From: Hungatella sp. UBA5982
Lineage (GTDB): Bacteria > Bacillota > Clostridia > Lachnospirales > Lachnospiraceae
DNA: 9,009 nucleotides
NCBI GenBank assembly: GCA_002429965.1
Contig: DJBG01000064.1
Location: forward strand, 5,054 to 14,062
Direction: 5' to 3'
Positions 1 to 5,723 of this stretch are shown here, piece after piece; position 1 is the first letter of the stretch; every line of letters starts with the position of its first letter. Position numbers and translations under genes: made by a program. Under the pieces are notes generated by a model, which saw only the letters and a list, made by a program, of their open reading frames with translations, made no database searches and was not told where the DNA came from.

Positions 1-577
1 GAAAGAATTATTATTAATTGCCATTGGCTCCGCATTGGTCAACAACGTAGTGCTCAGCCAGTTCCTTGGCCTTTGTCCATTCCTTGGAGTTTCCAAAAAT
101 GTGAAGACCTCTGCCGGTATGGGCGCAGCCGTTATTTTCGTAATTACCATTGCAGCATTTGCTACCAGCTTAATTTACAAGGGTATCTTAGTTGGTATGC
201 ATCTGGAGTTTTTACAGACCATTGTATTTATCCTGGTCATTGCGGCTCTGGTGCAGTTTGTAGAAATGTTTTTAAAGAAGTCCATGCCCGCTCTTTATGA
301 AGCGCTGGGAGTGTATCTTCCTTTGATCACCACCAACTGTGCGGTTCTGGGCGTGGCCCTGACCAACGTGCAGAAGGCATATAACATTCTGGAAAGTGTT
401 GTCAACGGTGTCGGTATTTCCGTAGGCTTTACCATTGCCATTGTTATGCTGGCAGGTGTCCGCGAAAGAATCGAAAACAATGACGTTCCCCATTCTTTTA
501 AGGGATCTCCCATTGTCCTGATTACCTCGGGCCTGATGGCAATCGCATTTTTCGGATTTTCCGGATTAATTAAATAA
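1..577 (+). CDS. rnfA: Rnf electron transport complex subunit RnfA (start codon cut by window edge)
   Basis: Integral membrane subunit of the Rnf complex, which couples electron transfer between reduced ferredoxin and NAD+ to Na+ or H+ movement across the cytoplasmic membrane. The frame is open from base 2 (K-E-L-L-L-I-A-I-G-S-A). Base 1 is a G that fits the last base of an ATG, so only that codon is cut and the full protein would be 192 aa, the usual RnfA length (E. coli RsxA is about 193). The protein is strongly hydrophobic with about six membrane segments. Two conserved cysteines are visible, in L-C-P-F-L-G (about Cys26) and T-N-C-A-V-L-G (about Cys114). In Rnf/Nqr structures the equivalent cysteines of RnfA and RnfE hold a membrane-embedded [2Fe-2S] cluster. 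rnfB follows after 15 bp, matching the end of the clostridial order rnfCDGEAB. An internal TTG at 35 is not the start, because homology extends upstream of it. Confidence 0.95.
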   Translation, partial: KELLLIAIGSALVNNVVLSQFLGLCPFLGVSKNVKTSAGMGAAVIFVITIAAFATSLIYKGILVGMHLEFLQTIVFILVIAALVQFVEMFLKKSMPALYEALGVYLPLITTNCAVLGVALTNVQKAYNILESVVNGVGISVGFTIAIVMLAGVRERIENNDVPHSFKGSPIVLITSGLMAIAFFGFSGLIK

Positions 578-592
578 GGAGGAGACGAAAGA

Positions 593-1381
593 ATGGTAAC
601 AGGTATTATATTTGCGGCAGCCGTTGTGGGCATCATCGGAATATTGATCGGTGTGTTCCTGGGTATTGCCAGCGAAAAATTTAAAGTAGAAGTTGATGAA
701 AAAGAGATCCTTGTCCGAAACGAGCTTCCAGGTAACAACTGCGGCGGCTGCGGATATGCAGGCTGTGATGCCCTGGCTAAGGCCATTGCACTGGGCCAGG
801 CAGATGTTTCTGCCTGTCCGGTGGGCGGCGCGGCAGTAGCGGAAAGGATCGGAGAGATCATGGGCGTTTCCGCCAGCTCCATGGAAAAGAAGGTTGCTTT
901 TGTAAAATGCAAGGGTACCTGCGATAAGACAAAGGTTAAGTACAATTATTACGGAATTGACGACTGCCGGATGATCTCGGCGGTTCCCGGCTCCGGTGAA
1001 AAGGCCTGTATCTATGGATGTATGGGTTACGGCTCCTGTGTAAAAGCCTGTGAATTTGACGCCATCCATGTAGTTGACGGAATAGCGGTGGTGGATAAGG
1101 AAAAATGCGTAGCCTGCGGCAAATGTGTCTCTTCCTGCCCCAACAATCTGATTGACCTGGTTCCATACAAGGCTAAGCACCTGGTTCAGTGTAATTCCCA
1201 TGACAGGGGCAAGGATGTGAAGGCTAAGTGTGAGGTTGGCTGTATTGGCTGTATGCTGTGTACAAAGCAGTGCGAATTTGACGCCATTCACATGGATAAC
1301 AATGTTGCGGTGATAGACTATGAGAAATGTACGAATTGCGGAAAATGCGCAGCGAAATGTCCAGTTAAGGTGATTCAGTAA
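593..1381 (+). CDS. rnfB: Rnf electron transport complex subunit RnfB, multi-[4Fe-4S] ferredoxin-like
   Basis: Membrane-anchored iron-sulfur subunit of Rnf, thought to be the entry point for electrons from reduced ferredoxin. The 262-aa protein has an N-terminal membrane helix (about residues 4-25). Next comes the RnfB-type Fe-S motif C-G-G-C-G-Y-A-G-C with a fourth cysteine (Cys50, 53, 58, 75). Two ferredoxin-type blocks follow: Cys139/143/149/153 with Cys172/175/178/182, and Cys213/217/220/223/227 with Cys246/249/252/256. Extra cysteines lie at 106, 110, 125 and 200. It is longer than proteobacterial RnfB (about 190 aa) and resembles the extended form of clostridia and acetogens. The ATG is preceded by AGGAGG at 577-582, which overlaps the rnfA stop codon, indicating translation from the same mRNA. 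It is the last gene of the operon and is followed by a hairpin terminator. Confidence 0.96.
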   Translation: MVTGIIFAAAVVGIIGILIGVFLGIASEKFKVEVDEKEILVRNELPGNNCGGCGYAGCDALAKAIALGQADVSACPVGGAAVAERIGEIMGVSASSMEKKVAFVKCKGTCDKTKVKYNYYGIDDCRMISAVPGSGEKACIYGCMGYGSCVKACEFDAIHVVDGIAVVDKEKCVACGKCVSSCPNNLIDLVPYKAKHLVQCNSHDRGKDVKAKCEVGCIGCMLCTKQCEFDAIHMDNNVAVIDYEKCTNCGKCAAKCPVKVIQ

Positions 1382-1387
1382 AATAAA

Positions 1388-1428
1388 AAAAGGAGTTCGA
1401 TCTTTCTTGAAAGGATCGAACTCCTTTT
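1388..1428. terminator. Probable bidirectional intrinsic terminator between rnfB and uxaC
   Basis: A perfect 15-bp inverted repeat pairs 1388-1402 with 1414-1428 around an 11-nt loop. On the plus strand it starts 7 bp after the rnfB stop and ends in TTTT, then GCTTTTCTT. On the minus strand the arm is followed by a T-rich run (complement of 1381-1391), an even better U tract. Since rnfB and uxaC converge here, one hairpin can end both transcripts. The remaining 70 bp up to the uxaC stop (1429-1500) hold only weak short hairpins. Confidence 0.9.
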
Positions 1429-1500
1429 GCTTTTCTTCTCCCTCAGACCTGTTCACTGAAAAACAGTCATCGCAGCTTTCTGCGGCACCAGTCCCTGGGA

Positions 1501-2904
1501 TTATACTTCAAAATTAAAATACTTTATTGCATTGTTAAAGGAAACTCCCTCAATGATTTCTTTTAAGGCATCCTGGTCATCCGGATATTCTCCGTTCTCC
1601 ACCCAGCCGCCTACCAGTTCACAGAGGATTCTGCGGAAGTATTCGTGTCTGGTATAGGATAAGAAACTTCTGGAATCGGTAAGCATTCCGATGAAGTTAC
1701 CAAGGCATCCCAAGTTTGCCAGGGAGATCATCTGCTCGGTCATGCCAGTTTTATGATCGTTGAACCACCATGCGGAGCCCTGCTGGATCTTTCCGGGGAA
1801 TTTGCTCTGGAAGCAGCCCAGGATGGTGCCGATGGAGGCATTGTCATTAGGATTTAAGGAGTAGATGATGGTTTTGGGGATCTCATCGGTTGCGCTTAAT
1901 GCGTTTAAGAAATCAGCCATCTGCGCGGAAGGGGCGTAGTTGTTGATGCAGTCGAAACCAGTGTCAGGTCCCAGATTTTCAAACGCCATGGCATTGTTGT
2001 CACGCTTGCAGCCGTAATGAAGCTGCATCACCCAGCCCATGCGGTTGTATTCCTTTGCTGCGAACAGCATAAAGGCGGTCTTGTATTTTAATTCATCTTC
2101 TTTAGAGATTGCTTTGCCTGAAAGTCCGTTTGCAAAGATTGTATCAAGCTCTGCTTCATCAGCAGGAGCATACATGACATATTCAAGCGCATGGTCGGAT
2201 ACGCCGCAGCCCTGGCTGGTGAAGAACTCCATGCGGTTTTTTAAAGCGGTCTTTAAGGAAGCAAAATCCTTAATTTCCACGCCGCTGACAGCAGATAATT
2301 TTGCCATATAGGCAGCAAAATCCGGTTTTTCGATGTTCATGGCCTTGTCAGGTCTCCAGGCAGGAAGTACCTTTACTTCAAAGGTTGAATCAGCGGCAAT
2401 TTTCTGGTGCCACTTCAGGGTATCGGCAGGATCGTCGGTGGTACAGATCAGCTTGACACCTGACTGTCTGATTAAGTTGCGGACACTCATGGAATCTTCC
2501 TGAAGCTTTTGACTGCACAGATTCCATACTTCTTCTGCTGTATTGCCGTTTAAATGACCGGTATAGCCAAAATATCTCTGAAGCTCTAAGTGACTCCAGT
2601 GGTAGAGAGGATTACCGATCAGCCTTGGCAGGATTTCTGCCCATTTCTGGAACTTCTCACGGTCGGAAGCATCCCCTGTAATATATCTTTCATCCACGCC
2701 GCAGGAGCGCATCTGACGCCATTTGTAATGATCACCGCCCAGCCATACCTGGGTAATGGTATCAAACTTGCGGTCTTCATAGATTTCCTGGGGGTTGATA
2801 TGGCAGTGATAGTCTACGATAGGCATGTTCTCTGCATAGGTGTGATAAAGCTTTTTTGCTGAATCGGTAGACAGTAAAAAGTCCTTGTCCATAAACTGTT
2901 TCAT
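1501..2904 (-). CDS. uxaC: Uronate isomerase (glucuronate/galacturonate isomerase)
   Basis: Cytoplasmic enzyme converting D-glucuronate to D-fructuronate and D-galacturonate to D-tagaturonate, the first intracellular step of the hexuronate isomerase pathway. The length, 467 aa, is typical of UxaC. It shows the amidohydrolase-superfamily metal motif H-C-H at residues 33-35 (context D-Y-H-C-H), a T-T-D-D-P-A-D-T block at 155-162, and L-T-D-S-R-S-F with the conserved Asp near 410. The start ATG (complement of 2902-2904) has a strong AAGGAGGA ribosome binding site at 2914-2921, 9 nt upstream. A second ATG four codons later is less well placed. It lies 29 bp downstream of the LacI-family gene on the same strand, so it is probably the second gene of a lacI-uxaC operon driven from about 3971. 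The reductase and dehydratase that follow UxaC in the pathway are not in the window. Confidence 0.96.
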   Translation of the reverse strand: MKQFMDKDFLLSTDSAKKLYHTYAENMPIVDYHCHINPQEIYEDRKFDTITQVWLGGDHYKWRQMRSCGVDERYITGDASDREKFQKWAEILPRLIGNPLYHWSHLELQRYFGYTGHLNGNTAEEVWNLCSQKLQEDSMSVRNLIRQSGVKLICTTDDPADTLKWHQKIAADSTFEVKVLPAWRPDKAMNIEKPDFAAYMAKLSAVSGVEIKDFASLKTALKNRMEFFTSQGCGVSDHALEYVMYAPADEAELDTIFANGLSGKAISKEDELKYKTAFMLFAAKEYNRMGWVMQLHYGCKRDNNAMAFENLGPDTGFDCINNYAPSAQMADFLNALSATDEIPKTIIYSLNPNDNASIGTILGCFQSKFPGKIQQGSAWWFNDHKTGMTEQMISLANLGCLGNFIGMLTDSRSFLSYTRHEYFRRILCELVGGWVENGEYPDDQDALKEIIEGVSFNNAIKYFNFEV

Positions 2905-2913
2905 GATAGAGAG

Positions 2914-2921
2914 TCCTCCTT
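2914..2921 (-). promoter_or_regulatory. Ribosome binding site of uxaC
   Basis: AAGGAGGA on the minus strand lies 9 nt before the uxaC ATG, inside the 29-bp gap after the LacI-family gene. It fixes the start at 2904 and shows that uxaC is translated independently of its upstream neighbour. Confidence 0.85.
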
Positions 2922-2933
2922 GAATATGTGAAA

Positions 2934-3935
2934 TTAAAAATTAGTAGTACCTCGTTTTATAAGCTCCGGAGTGATGGAGGTTTTTGCCGGTACATTTCCC
3001 ACCTCAAGCACTTTCATCAGAGTGTTTACGGTGGTAGTGCAAAGAGCTTCCACCTTATTGTCCACGGAAGTAATTTCCGGAGTCGTGCATCTGGACAGGA
3101 TGGAATTGTTGTATCCGATGATGCTTAAATCTTTAGGGATCTTGAGTCCTGCCTTGTCTGCATATTTTACGGCTCCAACGGCCAGAATATCCTCGGAAGC
3201 CAGTACCGCATCAAAATGAACTCCGGAACGGGAAATCGTATCTAAGCGTTCCATGGCAGCATCCAAGTCCTTTTGACAGAGCACCATAAGCTCATCCCGG
3301 ATCATAAAACCGGCATCTCTTACGGCATCCCGATAGCCGGAAAGCTTGTGGAAATTGCTGAAGGAATTCCCGGAATAGAGATAGAGCACCGAAGAACGGC
3401 CGGAACGGTAAAGCCGTAAAGTGGCATCATAGACCGCGGCATGGTCATCACAGACTGTGCTGTAGATCTGCTCCCCTTCCAGCTGTCCGTTGACCAGCAT
3501 AATGGGGAGATCCTTTGCTGCCTCCAGGAGATAGGCATTGTCCTTTGGCTTTGCTTCTATATAATGGGAACCGGTCAGGATGATGGCATCCACCCGTTTG
3601 GAACGCAGAAGCTCTAAATACTTCTTCTTGGTTTCGGGAAGATAGCCGGTGCAGCAGAGGAGAGAATCGTAACCGTTGCCCCTTAATTCCTTTTCCAGAT
3701 AATAGATGGCCTCCGCCAGCCATGGGTCGGAAGAATCGGCACACATGATTCCGATGGTCTTCATCGTATTTAATCCCAGGCTTCTGGCGAATACATTGGG
3801 GGTGTAACCCAGCTCCTCCATGACGTCGAGAACCCGTTTTCTGGTTTTTTCGCTGACATTGGGATTTCCGTTGATGACGCGGGAAACAGTGGCAATCGAT
3901 ACGTGAGCATGTTCGGAAACATCATAGATATTCAA
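2934..3935 (-). CDS. LacI-family transcriptional regulator, probable local regulator of uronate genes
   Basis: DNA-binding regulator with a LacI-type helix-turn-helix at residues 2-22 (N-I-Y-D-V, then V-S-I-A-T-V-S-R-V-I-N). A hinge helix region lies around A-R-S-L-G, and a periplasmic-binding-protein-like effector domain runs from about residue 60 to the end. I chose the TTG at 3933-3935 as start, giving 333 aa. The GGAGG at 3944-3948 lies 8 nt before it. The upstream GTG (3942-3944) overlaps that ribosome binding site, and the ATG (3939-3941) is only 2 nt away. The TTG start also gives the usual LacI-family opening M-N-I-Y-D-V. The gene precedes uxaC by 29 bp and has its own promoter. A palindrome directly downstream of that promoter suggests autoregulation. 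The inducer is unknown; a uronate or pathway intermediate is inferred from context only. Confidence 0.92.
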   Translation of the reverse strand: MNIYDVSEHAHVSIATVSRVINGNPNVSEKTRKRVLDVMEELGYTPNVFARSLGLNTMKTIGIMCADSSDPWLAEAIYYLEKELRGNGYDSLLCCTGYLPETKKKYLELLRSKRVDAIILTGSHYIEAKPKDNAYLLEAAKDLPIMLVNGQLEGEQIYSTVCDDHAAVYDATLRLYRSGRSSVLYLYSGNSFSNFHKLSGYRDAVRDAGFMIRDELMVLCQKDLDAAMERLDTISRSGVHFDAVLASEDILAVGAVKYADKAGLKIPKDLSIIGYNNSILSRCTTPEITSVDNKVEALCTTTVNTLMKVLEVGNVPAKTSITPELIKRGTTNF

Positions 3936-3943
3936 AAACATCA

Positions 3944-3948
3944 CCTCC
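3944..3948 (-). promoter_or_regulatory. Ribosome binding site that decides the LacI-family start
   Basis: GGAGG on the minus strand. Its spacing is 8 nt to the TTG at 3935, 2 nt to the in-frame ATG at 3941, and it overlaps the GTG at 3944. Only the TTG has a workable distance. Confidence 0.75.
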
Positions 3949-3952
3949 GTAA

Positions 3953-3968
3953 TTGTAAGTATTTACAT
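3953..3968. promoter_or_regulatory. Candidate LacI-type operator 1
   Basis: The imperfect palindrome TTGTAAGTATTTACAT lies a few bases downstream of the predicted lacI-uxaC transcription start (about 3971, minus strand), a classic repressor position. The reverse complement of the second site (4055-4070) matches it at 15 of 16 bases. The arms TGTAA and TTACA fit LacI-family operators, but the centre lacks the usual CG step, so assigning it to the adjacent LacI protein is inference. Confidence 0.7.
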
Positions 3969-3977
3969 ACCCAGTTC

Positions 3978-4006
3978 ATTATACATAATTATGATAAATA
4001 TTACAA
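3978..4006 (-). promoter_or_regulatory. Promoter of the lacI-uxaC operon
   Basis: Reading the minus strand, a TTGTAA -35 (complement of 4001-4006), a 17-bp spacer and a perfect TATAAT -10 (complement of 3978-3983) form a good sigma-A-type promoter. The start would fall near 3971, immediately before operator 1 and about 35 bp before the TTG start codon. Confidence 0.75.
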
Positions 4007-4054
4007 TCCCTGATTTATTGTTTTCGTAAAAAATCAGATGAAATCCCTTGTATT

Positions 4055-4070
4055 TTGTAAATACTTACAA
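4055..4070. promoter_or_regulatory. Candidate LacI-type operator 2
   Basis: TTGTAAATACTTACAA is a palindrome broken only at one symmetric base pair. It is a near-exact inverted copy of operator 1, with centres 102 bp apart. It lies upstream of both the lacI and the iclR promoters, where it could support DNA looping or control of the divergent iclR gene. It ends 3 bp before the IclR-type palindrome. Confidence 0.65.
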
Positions 4071-4073
4071 ATG

Positions 4074-4089
4074 TTTCGTATATGCGAAA
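4074..4089. promoter_or_regulatory. Candidate IclR-type operator upstream of the iclR gene
   Basis: TTTCGTATATGCGAAA is palindromic except for one symmetric pair. Its core TTCGTATATRCGAA recurs as a perfect palindrome at 4984-4997 in front of eda. Two copies flanking the IclR gene point to that protein as the binder. The site ends 6 bp before the candidate iclR -35 box. Confidence 0.72.
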
Positions 4090-4095
4090 ATAATC

Positions 4096-4125
4096 TTGCT
4101 TTTTTCCGGTTTTCCGGAGTATACT
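4096..4125 (+). promoter_or_regulatory. Probable promoter of the IclR-family gene
   Basis: TTGCTT (4096-4101), an 18-bp spacer and TATACT (4120-4125) make a reasonable sigma-A-type promoter, with transcription starting around 4132. A weaker alternative is TTGTAA at 4055 with TATATG at 4079-4084; that one would be covered by both operators. Confidence 0.55.
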
Positions 4126-4150
4126 AGGACATAGAAATGGAGGCCAAACC

Positions 4151-4912
4151 ATGAAACTGAACAGAACGACGCAAAGAACCGTTGAGATCTTAAAGCTGAT
4201 CTCCAGAACACCGGAGGGAGCTACCCTGGACGATCTCTGTGAAAAGCTGGATCTGCCCAAGACCAGCGCCTACGATATTGTGACAACCCTTGCCGAGATG
4301 GGCATGGTGAATGTGGCAAGGGGACAAAAGCAGAATTATACCATAGGCTTAATGGCCTACCGCATCGGCATTAACTATACCAATAATCTGGATTTTATCG
4401 GAATCATTGAGCCGGTGCTCAAGGCATTTTCTAAGGAAGTGGGAAAAACAGTCTTTTTTGGGATTCCGTCGGATCATCATGTGGTATACATATGTAAGTT
4501 CGAACCGGAAAACCCTATTATTACTACAGCTACCGTTGGTTCTAAAAATCCCATGTACTGTACCTCCCTTGGAAAGGTGATTCTAGCCTACAGCGATGAT
4601 GAGGCCAGAGAGCAGATGATCAACCGGCTGAAATTCACACAGTACACCGAGAGAACCATCAGAAACAAAGGGCAGCTTCTGGAAGAACTTAAAAAGGTCC
4701 GGGAAAGAGGCTATGCATTTGATGCCAGAGAAATGGAGGAGCATATGCAGTGTGTGGGAGCCCCGGTTTTTGACCGGGATGGCAATGTGCTGGGAGCCAT
4801 CAGCGTGTCCAGCCTTTATAAGCCTTCTAATGATTATGAGGCTTTGGGAAAGCTGGTTTCCGAAAAGAGCATGGAGGTTTCCCGTTTGTTAGGCTTTCTT
4901 GGAAAAATATAA
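4151..4912 (+). CDS. IclR-family transcriptional regulator, KdgR-like
   Basis: Regulator of 253 aa with the IclR layout. A winged helix-turn-helix spans about residues 8-70 (T-L-D-D-L-C-E-K-L-D-L-P-K-T-S-A-Y-D). A GAF-like effector-binding domain spans about 80-250 and includes the family segments T-S-L-G-K-V-I-L-A-Y (138-147) and C-V-G-A-P-V-F-D (201-208), followed by G-A-I-S-V-S. The start ATG has GGAGG at 4139-4143, 7 nt upstream. KdgR of enterobacteria is an IclR-family repressor of pectin and KDG genes that responds to KDG. The position directly before eda and kdgK suggests the same role, but the effector is inferred. It stops 10 bp before the eda -35 box with no terminator, so some read-through into eda is possible. 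Confidence 0.92.
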   Translation: MKLNRTTQRTVEILKLISRTPEGATLDDLCEKLDLPKTSAYDIVTTLAEMGMVNVARGQKQNYTIGLMAYRIGINYTNNLDFIGIIEPVLKAFSKEVGKTVFFGIPSDHHVVYICKFEPENPIITTATVGSKNPMYCTSLGKVILAYSDDEAREQMINRLKFTQYTERTIRNKGQLLEELKKVRERGYAFDAREMEEHMQCVGAPVFDRDGNVLGAISVSSLYKPSNDYEALGKLVSEKSMEVSRLLGFLGKI

Positions 4913-4922
4913 GGAATACCTG

Positions 4923-4951
4923 TTGACAAAATGGATGGAAACGATTAATAT
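4923..4951 (+). promoter_or_regulatory. Promoter of the eda-kdgK operon
   Basis: A perfect TTGACA (4923-4928), a 17-bp spacer and TATAAT-like TAATAT (4946-4951) give a strong promoter starting near 4958. The spacer holds a cre/LacI-like site, and two IclR-type operators follow immediately after the predicted start. Confidence 0.8.
4935..4949. promoter_or_regulatory. cre-like site inside the eda promoter
   Basis: ATGGAAACGATTAAT fits the Firmicute CcpA consensus WTGNAANCGNWNNCW at all but one fixed position (A instead of C near the 3' end). It lies between the -35 and -10 boxes, where binding would block RNA polymerase. It also shares the 10-mer AAACGATTAA with the operators upstream of the transporter gene, so another LacI-family protein is an alternative binder. 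Confidence 0.5.
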
Positions 4952-4962
4952 TTCAAGTATAG

Positions 4963-5000
4963 GAATCGTAAATATGAAATTGATTCGTATATACGAAATT
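4963..5000. promoter_or_regulatory. Tandem IclR-type operators in the eda leader
   Basis: Two abutting 19-bp direct repeats, 4963-4981 and 4982-5000, agree at 16 of 19 bases. The second contains the perfect palindrome TTCGTATATACGAA (4984-4997); the first is a degenerate version. They lie just downstream of the predicted transcription start and end before the ribosome binding site. This fits repression by an IclR protein, a family that often binds as paired dimers. Confidence 0.78.
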
Positions 5001-5019
5001 AAAGAAGGAGAGTAAAAGG

Positions 5020-5673
5020 ATGATGAAAAAAGAACAGGTTTTATCAAAGATGAAAAAAGACTGTCTGGTCGCTGTTGTTCGTGCAAAGGACTTTGAGCAG
5101 GGCGAGAAGGTAGTTGACGCCATCATCGCAGGCGGCATCAATTTTATTGAAATCACAATGACCATGGATGAAGGAAATCCAATTGAATTCATCGCAAAAA
5201 TGTCTGAAAAATATAGTAAAAATAAAGATGTTGTTATTGGGGCAGGTACTGTTCTTGACCCGGAAACAGCAAGAGCAGCAATCCTTGCAGGCGCTAATTA
5301 TGTAGTAAGCCCTGGCTTAAATGTTGAGACGATCAAGCTTTGCAACCGTTACAGAGTTCCTATGCTTCCAGGCGTTATGACACCTACCGAAGCAATTACT
5401 GCATTGGAGTGCGGCTGTGATGTCATCAAGATCTTCCCAGGCAACATCATGGGACCGGAAGCGATCAGCTCCTTTAAAGGACCCCTTCCTCAGGGTGATT
5501 TCATGCCATCCGGCGGCGTTGACGTTGACAACGTTGATAAGTGGATCAAGGCAGGAGCTTATGCCGTTGGTACCGGAAGCAGCTTGACAAAGGGCGCTAA
5601 GACAGGAGATTTTGCCGCAGTAACAGCTAAGGCAAAAGAATTCGTTGAGGCAGTAGCCGCAGCACGCAAATAA
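5020..5673 (+). CDS. eda: 2-keto-3-deoxy-6-phosphogluconate (KDPG) aldolase
   Basis: Class I aldolase that splits KDPG into pyruvate and glyceraldehyde-3-phosphate, the last step of uronate breakdown and of the Entner-Doudoroff route. The 217-aa protein matches the usual length. Visible active-site elements are V-V-R with Arg21, the catalytic Glu44 in F-I-E-I-T-M, G-A-G-T-V-L-D (74-80), and the Schiff-base Lys137 in V-I-K-I-F-P-G. The phosphate-binding P-S-G-G-V follows at 163-167. The start ATG has AAGGAG at 5005-5010, 9 nt upstream; a second ATG follows immediately and could also serve. kdgK follows after 50 bp without a terminator, so the two are probably co-transcribed. Codons favour GCA, GGC and AAG, with few AGG or CGG codons, suggesting high expression. 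Some relatives also accept 4-hydroxy-2-oxoglutarate. Confidence 0.96.
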   Translation: MMKKEQVLSKMKKDCLVAVVRAKDFEQGEKVVDAIIAGGINFIEITMTMDEGNPIEFIAKMSEKYSKNKDVVIGAGTVLDPETARAAILAGANYVVSPGLNVETIKLCNRYRVPMLPGVMTPTEAITALECGCDVIKIFPGNIMGPEAISSFKGPLPQGDFMPSGGVDVDNVDKWIKAGAYAVGTGSSLTKGAKTGDFAAVTAKAKEFVEAVAAARK

Positions 5674-5723
5674 GAAAAACCAATAATAAAAATTAATAAT
5701 AGAATTTTAGGAGAGAATACAAA

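Noticed and set aside
566..1456. Long open frame on the minus strand opposite rnfB (about 296 codons), plus another at 295-945
   Set aside because: They lie antisense to the clearly real rnfA and rnfB, have no ribosome binding site, encode no recognisable domain and run into the terminator region. They are frame shadows.
1429..1500. Small hairpins between the terminator and the uxaC stop, such as CGCAG with CTGCG
   Set aside because: Stems of about five pairs without an adjacent U tract. The 1388-1428 hairpin already explains termination on both strands.
2039..2862. Plus-strand open frames inside uxaC (2039-2311 and 2590-2862)
   Set aside because: They are antisense to the well-supported uxaC, with no ribosome binding site or recognisable protein features.
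4010..4037. Inverted repeat CTGATTT with AAATCAG in the lacI-iclR intergenic region
   Set aside because: Seven A/T-rich base pairs around a 14-nt loop, with no second copy elsewhere in the window. This is too weak to call an operator or terminator.
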